Shown here: one piece after another, positions 1 through 12,100 of the stretch | How positions within the stretch are numbered: the first letter of the stretch is position 1 | How the letters are laid out: each line of letters starts with the position of its first letter | Source: Lineus longissimus | Lineage: Eukaryota; Nemertea; Pilidiophora; Heteronemertea; Lineidae | Direction of reading: 5' to 3' | Length of the DNA: 64,000 bases | Assembly (NCBI RefSeq): GCF_910592395.1 | Contig: NC_088322.1 | Span: 15,991,431 to 16,055,430 of the forward strand | Made by a program: the position numbers and the translations under genes | Notes under the pieces: generated by a model | Databases searched by the model: none | Seen by the model: only the letters and a program-made list of their open reading frames with translations | What the model was told of the DNA's origin: nothing

Positions 1-820
1 TGGCCGCAGCGTAGGATAGCATCACGATGGTGGCAATACTATTGCCTGCCTGTGGCATATTAATGAAGGTCTTCAGATTGGACTAAACCCCTGAAATCAC
101 TCCCTCATTATGTTATCCATGTTAGGCTGTAATGTTTAGGGAGTCTAATCTATTCTCACATGCGCTTGCCGAGGTATTTATATGACCATCAGTCAAGGTA
201 AGCAAGTATCTATTGCTAAAGTTGTTATGATTGCCTACATATTTGTATCCATGGTAGATTGTGATCACTATGAATCAGGTTTTTGAATCTGATGTCAATT
301 CTAACCAATTTGTTTACTTCATCTAGATGTATTAACCATGTCTTTCTAAATTAACTGTGATATTAAAGAGTATGGTGGGTGGATAATGTGGACTATGTCA
401 GACCACAGATGGTGATTGGTGAGCTGATCCAATGTGGAAGTGAGCGGTTTGTTTAACCCTTGATTGGTGAAGATTAATCTCCCAAATGATCATCCACTCC
501 TTGTAATATACTCTGTTTTTTAACAGCTGTGCACCAGTATTCGTTGCAATAAACTGGATTAGTCTGGTACAATTCTTGTATTAGTTCTTCTGTAATCATG
601 TTGTAAACAGAGGTTCCTCTATTGTGAGAGTGGATCTCTGTGTGGCCCGAGTGCATGACCTTGACGAACCATACTTCACTCCAGAAATGACAGAGTTGGC
701 GTGATGAAAGAGTTGAAATCTTTCAGATCTCAGCTGCTGCATGATGTGCACCTCGTCCTCGCAGTGTGCCAGAGTCTGTCCATCTTCCATTCACCAGTGG
801 GCAGCATTGTCTCGGGCTGG

Positions 821-972
821 GTTGTCTTGTTGTGGAGCATGGACAGAGGAGACAGAAGGTGTGTCGGTTGTCTTGTTGTGGAGCATGGACAGGGGAGATG
901 GTGGGTGTGTCGGTTGTCTTGTTTTGGAGCATGGACAGAGGAGACAGAAGGTGTGTCGGTTGTCTTGTTGTG
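821..972. repeat. 46-bp minisatellite, about 3.3 copies
   Basis: The unit begins GTTGTCTTGTTGTGGAGCAT and recurs at 821, 867, 913 and 959, a constant 46-bp step, with a few substitutions. Open frames read across it on both strands are repeat artefacts. Confidence 0.9.
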
Positions 973-1645
973 ACTGGACGAGGACAGAGTATCACTGAGG
1001 TGTTCATGCACACATGTAGACACAGTGAAGGACAGGTTGTGCCTATATTGATGAGCGGTGGGACAAGACAGAGGATGAGCCAAATACTGCCAGGGGGCTG
1101 ATTGTAATGGATCATCGACACATACTGAACATACATGTAAGGAATGACTGTACGGCAGCCTGTGCCTAGGTGTGTTATTGCCAAGCTGTGGGTCTGGACA
1201 CACAGGTTGTCCTGGCGTTTTCTTCTTTATCTATGTGTTCTTGTGCTGGTTGTGCTTTAATGGCCAGCGGTAGAATCAGACAGTGGAGACCATTAGATGC
1301 CTGATCAGGCCTTGTTTTCATTGGTTGAATCGCTGGATCCAGAACACGATAGGCTTTGTGTCTTCAACTTGTCAGGCTAGACAGAAGTTGTGGGCGCATG
1401 TTGTACCTCAGCTTTCGTCTCCTTGTGGAACAAGGCAGAGGAGACAATATAGCATTAGTTTTGGGACGAGAGAGAGGACAGGTTGTGCCTTGGTTGGTTG
1501 TAAAGCTGGACTGGACGACAGGTTGTACCTGGGTGACTGATTATACAGTTTGTGGGACTGAGCCAAGTGCATTGGAACTCAATGGGGCTGCACGGAAGGT
1601 TACCTGATGGCTGCATCTCATGAGGAACACAACATCGAGGAGTAA

Positions 1646-1892
1646 GTTGATCATACTCCTCCATACTGACGAGTACGTTGATCATACTCCTCCATACTGA
1701 CGAGTACGTTGATCATACTCCTCCATACTGACGAGTACGTTGATCATACTCCTCCATACTGACGAGTACGTTGATCATACTCCTCCATACTGACGAGTAC
1801 GTTGATCATACTCCTCCATACTGACGAGTACGTTGATCATGCTCCACCATACTGACGAGTACGTTGATCATACTCCTCCATACTGACGAGTT
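1646..1892. repeat. 31-bp minisatellite, 8 copies
   Basis: The unit GTTGATCATACTCCTCCATA plus CTGACGAGTAC repeats about eight times, nearly perfectly; one unit has GCTCCACC in place of ACTCCTCC. Confidence 0.95.
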
Positions 1893-1970
1893 CCTCACCT
1901 ATCAGAGCACCGCTGTTTTACCAAATAAACACAACAAGACTGCTTTGCTTTTAACATAAAAGGACTATTC

Positions 1971-2380
1971 TTTATTATAATTGTAGGTTTTATCGTACTA
2001 TGTTTATTTACAGTTAGTTGATGTACAAATATTTAGTGTAAGAATATAGAAAATCTGCGCCCATGTTGTGGTTTCAGTGATGTATTTTGAGATGAGAATT
2101 AAAAGTCACAATCAGACGTTAGCAAAAATATGGCCTCCTATTACAACTGTTCACAATTTATTCACCATTCTTTATTCCCAAGGTCACCATGGTAACTGCT
2201 ATGTTTTCAGTATCACCAAGGTACCCAAACCGTTTCCATGGTGAACACAGTTTCAAATGTCACAATCGCAATCCCATCTCTGTTGGTATGTCATAACCCT
2301 AATGTGTTAGCATGGAAACACTGACAGTCACCTACAACACTCACCCTCGTTTAAGTACAATGCCGAAAAAAGATTTTATT
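1971..2380 (-). promoter_or_regulatory. Cluster of minus-strand polyadenylation hexamers, likely CTDSP 3' end
   Basis: TTTATT (AATAAA on the minus strand) occurs at 2375-2380 and 1971-1976, with further copies near 2003, 2157 and 2171. Going downstream from the CTDSP stop at 6143 these are the first clear hexamers I find. They imply a 3' UTR of roughly 3.8-4.2 kb, unless a closer non-canonical signal is used or a separate gene lies between. Confidence 0.4.
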
Positions 2381-4115
2381 TCAATTAACTACGATTCCAG
2401 TGATTTTAAACATATGTGAACATTTCTAAAGCTTTCTCTTCCTAAATCATCTTGTATTCTCTATTACCATAGCAACCAATCATAACAGCAACTGGGGGTC
2501 ACATCATCCCTTGACAAATAAATAGGTTTTCTAGCAAACAGCCCCGATTATTTACTGGTTATGGTTATGATAACCTTAGGCCTTGTCTTAGATGCTGCTT
2601 GTGCAAAGCCACCATGGCACTATATGAGAGAGATAAAACATTCACACTGACTTCTTGAAGCAGTTCATCATACTGATGACAGAGGGCTTGGTAATCTCCT
2701 GATTTGTACGTCTACAGTCACACCGGTCATGTTTGAATGACAAGAGTCGAACTCGATGGAGTTACAATGATTCTAAACGTAACCCACAATCATCAACTTG
2801 TATCCACTCAAGCCCGGATGAAACAGTTGACAATAAAAAGAAACTGAGAAAATGTTTGCTGACATGAACAAGAAGAGGACGAACTGTAAAAGCCACCTCT
2901 CAGAACACTGAACTGATTATACAAAGTTAGGAATTAAGATAATCTGCGATTTTACATAAATAACATGAATAATTGGTGGATTTGTTTACAATATACAGAA
3001 AGCCTTTGAAAGGAGATACAATATCTAATCTGGTGTGAGATTGTTTTCACATTTTTCACTTATAAAATACAGTGGTTATGTTCTCAAATGTCCAAGACTT
3101 CAAGTCACATGACCAGACTTGACATCAGAGGTACAAACGTCATCCTCATATCCTACTGGTCTCATCACTTCACCATATTGGCAAAGTCGACCACAAGGGT
3201 TAAAGACGTCATGTGACCGTCAAAATGGTGGACTTATCAGTGTTGACATCATCTGCTCTCTCTCTATACCTTGTGTAGCACTTCTTACCCTTGTAGGTTA
3301 TGAAACAACAGCAAAGAAAGGAAGAACTCTTCTATTGGAAGAAGAAGAGGAGGTAAGAAAGTCTACACAGTGTGATATGCTAATTGACCAGATCATCATC
3401 GCTTGGCTACGAACCAAACTGTCCGACGAAAATGAAATTGATCAGTACGTAAAGAATTCAATTAAAGGTTCAAAGTATTGAAAACAGTTCTGTTATAAAC
3501 GACAGAGTGTTTTCAATGATGAGACAGTAATACTGTCATTAGCGCCATGTCAAAATGGATACTCCAAAAACATCAGTCAGACACAATCAGGTAAGAGACC
3601 TGCACTTGTCAACTTGTTCAAGACTAACTGGATGGTTTTGGAAGGTCCATCGTATGGCCCACAATAATTTGGCACTCAATCTCCTAGCTGCATATAATAC
3701 TTTTGGGCAAATCTACAAAACTCTCCTCATCTAAACTTTCACAATTCTGAATTACCGGTACCACATTTTCACACATGCAATCACTGGTGAGAAGAACAAA
3801 TCCACAATTGCAGCTCTGTCTGAAGAGAGCTAAACAAGGCCTTGGTACCATTCATTGATAATCAACCTCCCTCACTGGGACTAACTCATATCAACGACAG
3901 ATATGTTGTTCATTCTTCTCTCATCTCGTACCAAACTGTTTACTCCCCGTGCATCCAGTAACTGCCTTCTAAGGTTCTAAACCAAGACAAGATTCATTCA
4001 GCTATAAACCAATGAAAGAAATATAATCTGATAAAGTATTAGTCATAATATGATAATAAACCAGTTGTTACCATGGCAATCTAACCAGAACACAATGATT
4101 TAAGTAGAGACGTAC

Positions 4116-4971
4116 CATAGTTTCAATGGTGTTGAGGGGAACGACTCTCTTAAATCCATCCATGTCCAGCTTACATTTCTGGTCACAAAATGTACCCATG
4201 ATTACAATGGTCGTAATCTTCGACACCAAACTTGAAACAGTTACCCTGGTTATGGTCACAGCTACTGGTTACCATGGTTATAGAACTGTTGTAATCCCTT
4301 CCATTCCAGGAAGATGTGTGCTTGGATTTTCAACTCCCTAAATCAATTTGCAACCAAAAAAGGTTGAAATCGAGTGAGTTTCAACTCAGGTCTGTCGTTC
4401 TTACATCTCAGAAACCTGAATAATATTGATATATAAACGTTCCTCTTATATAAAATGTGTTTTAAAGCTCCACTGTACATTTGTTAAATCAGGTACTTCA
4501 TATAAATCGTCCCCTAACTCAGCAGCCTTGGCCCCGACGACAGGCGGCTCAACCTCATTCCAAGGATCCGTTATCAACCTGGGCCAAGGTTGCTGGAGGC
4601 AAACTAATCAACTGTTATGTACATTAGTCTTCAAGATATTCATTAAAACCTTGAAGCTCACTCTACTGGAACAGAATGTGACCTTCACCCCCGGATTATA
4701 CAATGGCATGCACCATATCAAGGACAGAGCATGCGAACATGGGCCAGTCCATTACAAAACTGTCAGAATGAATAGTATGGATGGAAACATAATCAAGAAA
4801 GCCTGATTTAATCTGATCAACAGAAATAAAACTCAAAGTAACACACCTGTTGCCATGGGCGATAGTTTTCATCTCATTTGGTGTCAGAAGATGGTTTCCA
4901 CAAATCTGGGTTTTGATGAAATAGACGCCCAACAACAGTAACCATGGCAACATCAAAATAACGTTTTTCAT
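4116..4971 (-). CDS. Possible two-exon start of a small secreted protein (unrecognised)
   Basis: A minus-strand ATG at 4971 opens a hydrophobic N-terminus that looks like a signal peptide (MKNVILMLPWLLLLGVYF). The frame runs to a GTGTGT donor after 4847 in phase 2. An acceptor before 4245 restores the frame into 4116-4245, which carries a CDQKC motif and ends at a GTACGT donor. Together they give 85 uninterrupted codons. No further exon or homologue was recognised. The stretch lies in what would otherwise be CTDSP 3' UTR, so chance is a real alternative. Confidence 0.2.
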
Positions 4972-6142
4972 AACTTTTCCACTATTGAATTATTGCTCGA
5001 TTGTTAGCCACTGCACATACTACAGGTGAAGGTCACATCCATCCAAGGTCAAACTTTGGCAAAGGTCGTAGAAATTTGTCAATTCTGCCAAAATGCTGGT
5101 TTTGCATTGACACAGACTGCATACTTACTGCAAGAGTCATGTGACTATGTTAGCAACGTTACAATAAACATCCAGCCCAAGGTATGATGGGTATTCAAGC
5201 ACCTGATAGAAGAGGTTAGTTTAGAAGTCACTGTTCGCAAAAACGATTGATCTGATGAAAACCAAGGCATCAGTCGAGAGCCATCTGGTGATTTTCTGAT
5301 GATTGAGGTTCACAGAAACACCAGCCAGTAAACTGCAGACCAGTTTTCACCCAGTGATCGCATCTAACCACCCATCATTCCTGCTCATTTCACTGGAAAC
5401 TCCTTGTTTGTTGGCACAGGCCCCTATTTGTCAATTACAGCAGAAATTGTGCAAAACCTGGTCAAAGTTTTGTTTGGTTTCCATAGCAATACCAAGATGA
5501 AGCTGCCGTCTGCTCCTGATTGATATCTCCTCTGAAGCGTGAATGAACAGTATGTTTCAAACTGTGCAATATGAGTTGTGCAGGATGATCTTCTCTGTAT
5601 CCGCATCCTATTGGCGGCGCTGTATGCTTCACAACTCAGACAGAATTGACCTCTCGTCTTCGTCACAACATTGCAATACCCTAGCAACAGTCAGCACCAC
5701 GTTGTGTGATGGTAGTTTTGCCGGTTAGTTTTGGTCTATTTAATCCACTAACCTAAACAGAAGAACTGCATGAAATCTATCACACAACGTCTGCACAGTA
5801 GGCAAACCTGGTATCTGCATGCTGGGTAGAATATCCTGACTCACGGCACATTTCACCCATATGAATAAAGTCATCACTCCTCGGACAGAATGAATCAATC
5901 CTCTCCATGATTGTGCCATGATGTCCTGACCTATCACAGGCATTACACTGCAGCGCCTCCTAGTGGCCACTGCATGAACATCTGTCCGTCACACCAGGAC
6001 AGAGTGAGTCCACATGCAGCGCCCCCTATGACTCATCGTGAAAGACTGCTGTGACCGACACATCCATTCACACAGACGACTCGTGGACGAACTATGAACA
6101 GCCGCATCACTCACGTCTCAACAATGTCTCCCTCCTCGTTCA

Positions 6143-9100
6143 TCATGATGTTGATGATATCGATGACGACACTGATGTGGGCGTCTGCGGCCGATGTGGT
6201 AAATTGTGGTTATGGTTCGCATTTTTTAAAACCGAGTAAACATTGTCCACTTTTGCTAATGTTTCAAAGAAGGGGATAAGGTCCATGAGTTCCATATCGG
6301 ACATATCGTCAAACCACGACGCCACCGGCACCTGCAAAATAACGTTCACACCATTTTAGGGCAAGAAATGAGGAATAGAGCAGGCCTATTGATGATAATA
6401 CCCTTTATACAATGACATCAATATCTGCTACTAGGGGGAGCTACCCATTGCCTGGAAGTCAGGGAAGAATTGATTCATCTGGAGCAAATCAGTTGAAAGA
6501 TTCTCAAGGTCAAATTCATGGTCTCAAGGTCAACTTACTGCATTGTCTGGATGGAAGATATATGAAGCGGGAGAATTATCAACAATCACCACTTTTTGCA
6601 AATCTCGACCCAACCGACTCAAATCCTGAAGAAGAAACACAGAATATCATACATTGTTACCATGGTTACACGTATGAGGAAGGTCGCACACGTATGAGGA
6701 AGGTCGCACACAAGGAGAGGAATGCATGAACTGGAAAATAGAGTTCCACTCCATGCTGTCGTCACTTGATATCACAGAAGGTCCCTCTCCTAGATGTGCT
6801 GCCATCTAGGAATGAAGCAACTAACTACACAGAAGGTCCCTCTCCTAGATGTGCTGCCATCTAGGAATGAAGCAACTAACTACACAGAAGGTCCCTCTCC
6901 AAGATGTGCTGCCATCTAGGAATGAAGCAACTAACTACACAGAAGGTCCCTCTCCTAGATGTGCTGCCATCTAGGAATGAAGCAACTAACTACACAGAAG
7001 GTCCCTCTCCTAGATGTGCTGCCATCTAGGAATGAAGCAACTAACTACACAGAAGGTCCCTCTCCAAGATGTGCTGCCATCTAGGAATGAAGCAACTAAC
7101 TACACAGAAGGTCCCTCTCCTAGATGTGCTGCCATCTAGGTATGAAGCAACTAACATCACTAACAACACTAACAACTAACTACAGTACAAATGCACTTTT
7201 GCAGATTGAAAGTCTTGGAAATCTCTATTTTTGCCATTGCTTTGATCAAGAGTGGCTCCTGGAGCAAAAATCAGAGGTATACACTCATAATCCAGGATGT
7301 GTTACATGTGTAGCATGGTCTACACATTGAATACAAGATAAAGCCCCGTTCAGAACTCATGTCTCCTCTGGCTATGGAAAGGCAAAGCTGGAGTGGAAAG
7401 GCAAAGCTGGAGTGGAAAGGCAAAGCTGGAGTGGAAAGGCAAAGCTGGAGTGGAAAGGCAAAGCTGGAGTCTCATCATTTACTCACACGGTTACTGTGGA
7501 AAAGCCTGTGTTAAAACACGAGATCATTCCAAATGGCTATGAGCATATTCTACAGACATTAAGCGGTCATTTTGAAGGTGATTACTGCGGAGGATGTCTC
7601 TTACCTTTACGTAGTTGCCCCTATGAAAGACACATGATTCCCTGAAGAGACGTGCTCTGAACACACCCCATTTGTCTAATAGGTCAGCTACGGGATCCGC
7701 ATACTGAAACAGGAATGATACACTCGATCACAGGTACAAGTTTGATGGTGACTGATGTCAACGACTTCAATATTAACACTGAGAGAAAAGAGGTGATGTA
7801 AGATACTACATACCTTAGCTAAACTAGCCGTGAATAGCACACATTCATACAACTCGCCCATCTTCTGTAAGAATTCGTCAACGTAAGGCCGCTTTAATAC
7901 ATATACCTGAAACAACAACAACAACAACATGAGATATCTGGCTGAGAACCGAAGATGATCGTCCCATGGAATGACAGAATGGGTTCATTTTATATTTTTC
8001 AAAATCTAGACTGTTCAGATGTCAAGATGTTAGTGCTTCGATGCCAATGGCACCACACAGATGATTAGAGAGGAAGTAATCTACCTCTGTTACTGCAGAA
8101 ATGCCCCAAGCCTGCACTCAGCAGGATATAATTGAAAACCTCACATCTTCTCCATCACACTAATCAAATCATCAGCATATCGGCAAAGTTACTATCGTGA
8201 CCTCAGATGACCTTTCCATGTTGTTTATCTTGGTAAATCACAATCGGTCCTCCGAGCCAGATCAGACTAACCAATTACTCGCCAAGCTCGGCACAATCTG
8301 CCATATCTTGGTTTCCATGGTAACGTGACAATGCGGCTGCCCACTACACCTGTATCTATCTGAACAGTTGCCTAATTTAGAGAGCAGGTGTCAGAGCATG
8401 GTATATGTTGGTTGTGAGTAACCTTACTATTAATCCATGTTACCAGCGACACTAATCTTATCATTATTGTATGGAACAAACTTGTGCATGGATTACATAA
8501 TTGACTGTCAATCAACATGACTGACAGTCAATTAAAGACTGGCTGTCAATAAACATTGAATGTAAATCAGATGAGGGTGGAGTGACACCTTAATAAAACA
8601 CCACAAAATTGCCACAAGTTATAAGTCAGCACTCTATGTCACGTCCAGTGAGGAGTTGTGGCCTTACAGTTACAGCACAACTGGCCACTAACAAATATAA
8701 CCGCTCCCCTCTCTTTACGAGTATGTTTACATTGTTAATAGAATCATGTGTGTGCTCTAATTACATATTCTTTATTAGGTTTTAACTCATGGCTGATAGT
8801 ATTTAATAACAACTCGTCATCAGACGAGGTATACTGCCTTGTTTTTATCATGACATCGCATAGTCTAGCGAGTGTTGGGTGGGAATATAAGTTACGTCTG
8901 CCACAGCCTGAGCTGGATAGGTTACCATGGTTAGGCCTAGTATTGACTTGGCTTGGAGGGTGATACTGATAAGGGGTGCCACAAAAAGGCACCATTACCT
9001 CTCCAATGAATCAGGCAGAAGAGTGATGCTCGGATTGCACAGAGACACTGAAGGGGACACACCGCTCAAAAAGAAGACATGGAATCCATTCCTGGCTCAC

Positions 9101-12100
9101 ATAATTCGTTCAATGATTAGACTCAGAGCACCACCTACAGGCAGTTCAACACTTACTTGGTGTATCGTTCCGTCTATTTCGACTGGGACTATAAAATCTG
9201 CGTTGCTAACCGGCTGAAATGATGAAAACAAGACAAGTTACAAGTCTCGCCATTCTGGATAAAGGTCATGACCAACCCACCCTCACAATATGATGATCAT
9301 TTTCACCCAACAAGTTCATCATGGTAGACTTCATGCAAGGCCTGAAAAGAGCGAGGAATAGTGGGAATATTGATCCAGAGATAAGTCATAAGTGGGTTCT
9401 GCCCAGGTTCACATCAGTGGCCTCATTTTGTGGGACCCATGAGGCCAGCAGGTACCTTGTTTGGTGAGGGTTCTCTCATCAGTGGCCTCATTGTGTGAGA
9501 CCCATGAGGCCAGCAGGTACCTTGTTTGGTGAGGGTTCTCTCATCAGTCGCCTCATTGTGTGAGACCCATGAGGCCAGCAGGTACCTTGTTTGGTGAGGG
9601 TTCTCTCATCAGTCGCCTCATTGTGTGGGACTCTGGGAGCGCATTGGTGGCCCCATGAGGCCAGGAGGTACCTTGTTTGGTGGGGGTTCTTATCAGTGGC
9701 CTAACTGTGTGGGAGAGCATTGGTGGCCCCATAAGGCCAGGAGGTACCTTAACTCACCTTGAAAGAGCTATGTACTAATGTTTCGTCTAAGTCTATAACC
9801 ATACACTTTTTACTTGAATCCTGATGCCGCACGGTCGGTAAGAGGTACTTCTGGGTCGGCTGAAAATGATGCATTAAGAAGTTTGACCAAATTGCTAATA
9901 TACAAAAGAACCTCAAAGGACACCCTTAGGCCTGACAAACGTTGTATTTAGTTGGAAGGTGTTATGCAACAAGCCGCTAGCGTACACAGTAATGAGCTGA
10001 CCTTGACATTTAGTGCTAGCTCCCAGCCAGGAATCAATTATTCACACTCTGATGAGGAGGTAACGTTATTAAATACTTCTTGTTCCGTGCAAATACCATG
10101 TTATCGACAGTTTTGATTAAACGCTCTTTTCTGATTTAGTCAACTGTCAGATTCAGCAAAGTCTGAACTACTAGTGGTCGCCATCTTACCTTTGGATGTC
10201 CATTCTCGTCTGTTGGAACCGGTGTACTCTGGTGGGTATTACTATTGGAACCAAGACAACACAAAAATGAACTAAATATTCCACGATTTTTTGGTTTCTT
10301 TATGGAGGAACCTGCAACGAGAGAAACAGCAGAACATGAGTTTTCGACCAATCTGACTCGAGCAGACGTCATGGACAGGAGGGTTTGACCAATCTGACTC
10401 GAGCAGACGTCATGGACAGGAGGGTTTGACCAATCTGACTCGAGCAGACGTCATGGACAGGAGGGTTTGACCAATCTGACTCGAGCAGACGTCATGGACA
10501 GGAGGGTTTGACCAATCTGACTCGAGCAGACGTCATGGACAGGAGGGTTCGACAGCTGGTCTCTGTCAAGTGCCAGGGCTGGTCTCTGTCAAGAGACAGG
10601 AGTAGTTTTTACCGACTTTTCATGAGAAACAAAGGTGGCGCTAGCTGGGTCCTCATCCACACGAGAGACATGCTTTCTCCAAGTTCTATAGAGTAAAGTA
10701 TTAGAGGACTTGGATGATGGCACCCTAGTTGGTTATCATTGAGGTTAAAGGGTGCCTTATTCTACTGACTTTCATTGACCTCACGATAACACAGATTGAC
10801 TTGATAACTGAGGTTATGGGGCCAAGGCGGGGCTGTTCAATACACCACTGTAAAACAAGAAATAGTTGCCATTTATATGTGCATTTATTTTCCCAGTTTT
10901 TTGCGTTTACAGGTATCTGCTTATGGCTACCAAAAAGTAAAGAAAATAGAATTGAAATTGCTGTAACGGATTGTCAAAATGCTACATTTCAGTGTTTATC
11001 AAGTCATCTCATGTCAATCGTTACCTTACAGATATCATTCAGTACAATGCAAGGCTAATCGAATACTGAACAAAGTGGATAAATGTCAAGTAGAATATCC
11101 AGGAATCAAAAACATGAAACTTGACATTTGGACTACTGTTGATTTGAAGTCCTTCAAATAGGGAGGCCAATGACCATACAGCTAACACACTGGCCGACTA
11201 CCGCCTATATAAGTGGCCATATCATCTCATTGGAAGATGTGTTCCTGTTATTTCCAGCTGGGATTTGAGGACATCCTACCTAGATATAAACTGAGGAGAT
11301 GTCTCTTGCCACACTAACAGTGGACAACAGTTGCCCCCAGCTATAGAGAGGACACAACTTTGCCACAACCGTCGATGCCCCCTATCTCATCTTACTATCT
11401 CAACAACCAACACCGTCCTAGCATTGCAGGGGACCATTCCAATCAGTCAACACAATCTAAGACAACTTTTCTCTTCATGACCACAGCACCTTTCAGACAG
11501 GGCACTCTCTCTGAGGTCTGTCTGCAGTCTAGGACAATCTCTCCTCCAATAACTAAGACCATGTTGCCCTCAGCTCAGACAGGGCACTCTCTGAGGTCTG
11601 TCTGCAGTCTAGGACAATCTCTCCTCCAATAACTAAGACCATGTTGCCCTCAGCTCAGACAGGGCACTCTCTGAGGTCTGTCTGCAGTCTAGGACAATCT
11701 CTCCTCCAATAACTAAGACCATGTTGCCCTCAGCTCAGACAGGGCACTCTCTGAGGTCTGTCTGCAGTCTAGGACAATCTCTCCTCCAATAACTAAGACC
11801 ATGTTGCCCTCAGCTCAGACAGGGCACTCTCTGAGGTCTGTCTGCAGTCTAGGACAATCTCTCCTCCAATAACTAAGACCATGTTGCCCTCAGCTCAGAC
11901 AGGGCACTCTCTGAGGTCTGTCTGCAGTCTAGGACAATCTCTCCTCCAATAACTAAGACCATGTTGCCCTCAGCTCAGACAGGGCACTCTCTGAGGTCTG
12001 TCTGCAGTCTAGGACAATCTCTCCTCCAATAACTAAGACCATGTTGCCCTCAGCTCAGACAGGGCACTCTCTGAGGTCTGTCTGCAGTCTAGGACAATCT

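Larger units (their letters stand above)
1..2370. other. Downstream flank without a recognised gene
   Basis: I see no conserved protein on either strand in this stretch. It holds two minisatellites (listed separately) and scattered near-copies of a GGACAGGTTGTGCCT-like motif around 1030, 1487 and 1520, probably decayed repeat units. A plus-strand AATAAA at 1924-1929 faces the minus-strand AATAAA at 1971-1976, so a plus-strand gene could end here, but I see no coding exon for one. Confidence 0.5.

Noticed and set aside
1640-1892. CRISPR-like regular repeats
   Set aside because: The 31-bp units are directly contiguous with no unique spacers, and the genome is eukaryotic; it is an ordinary minisatellite. 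The same applies to the other tandem arrays.
9800-9815. TTCAAGTAA resembling the miR-26 seed within CTDSP, the vertebrate host gene of miR-26
   Set aside because: It lies inside the coding exon 9758-9859, the match stops after the seed, and no hairpin is evident. I found no miR-26-like hairpin in the introns.
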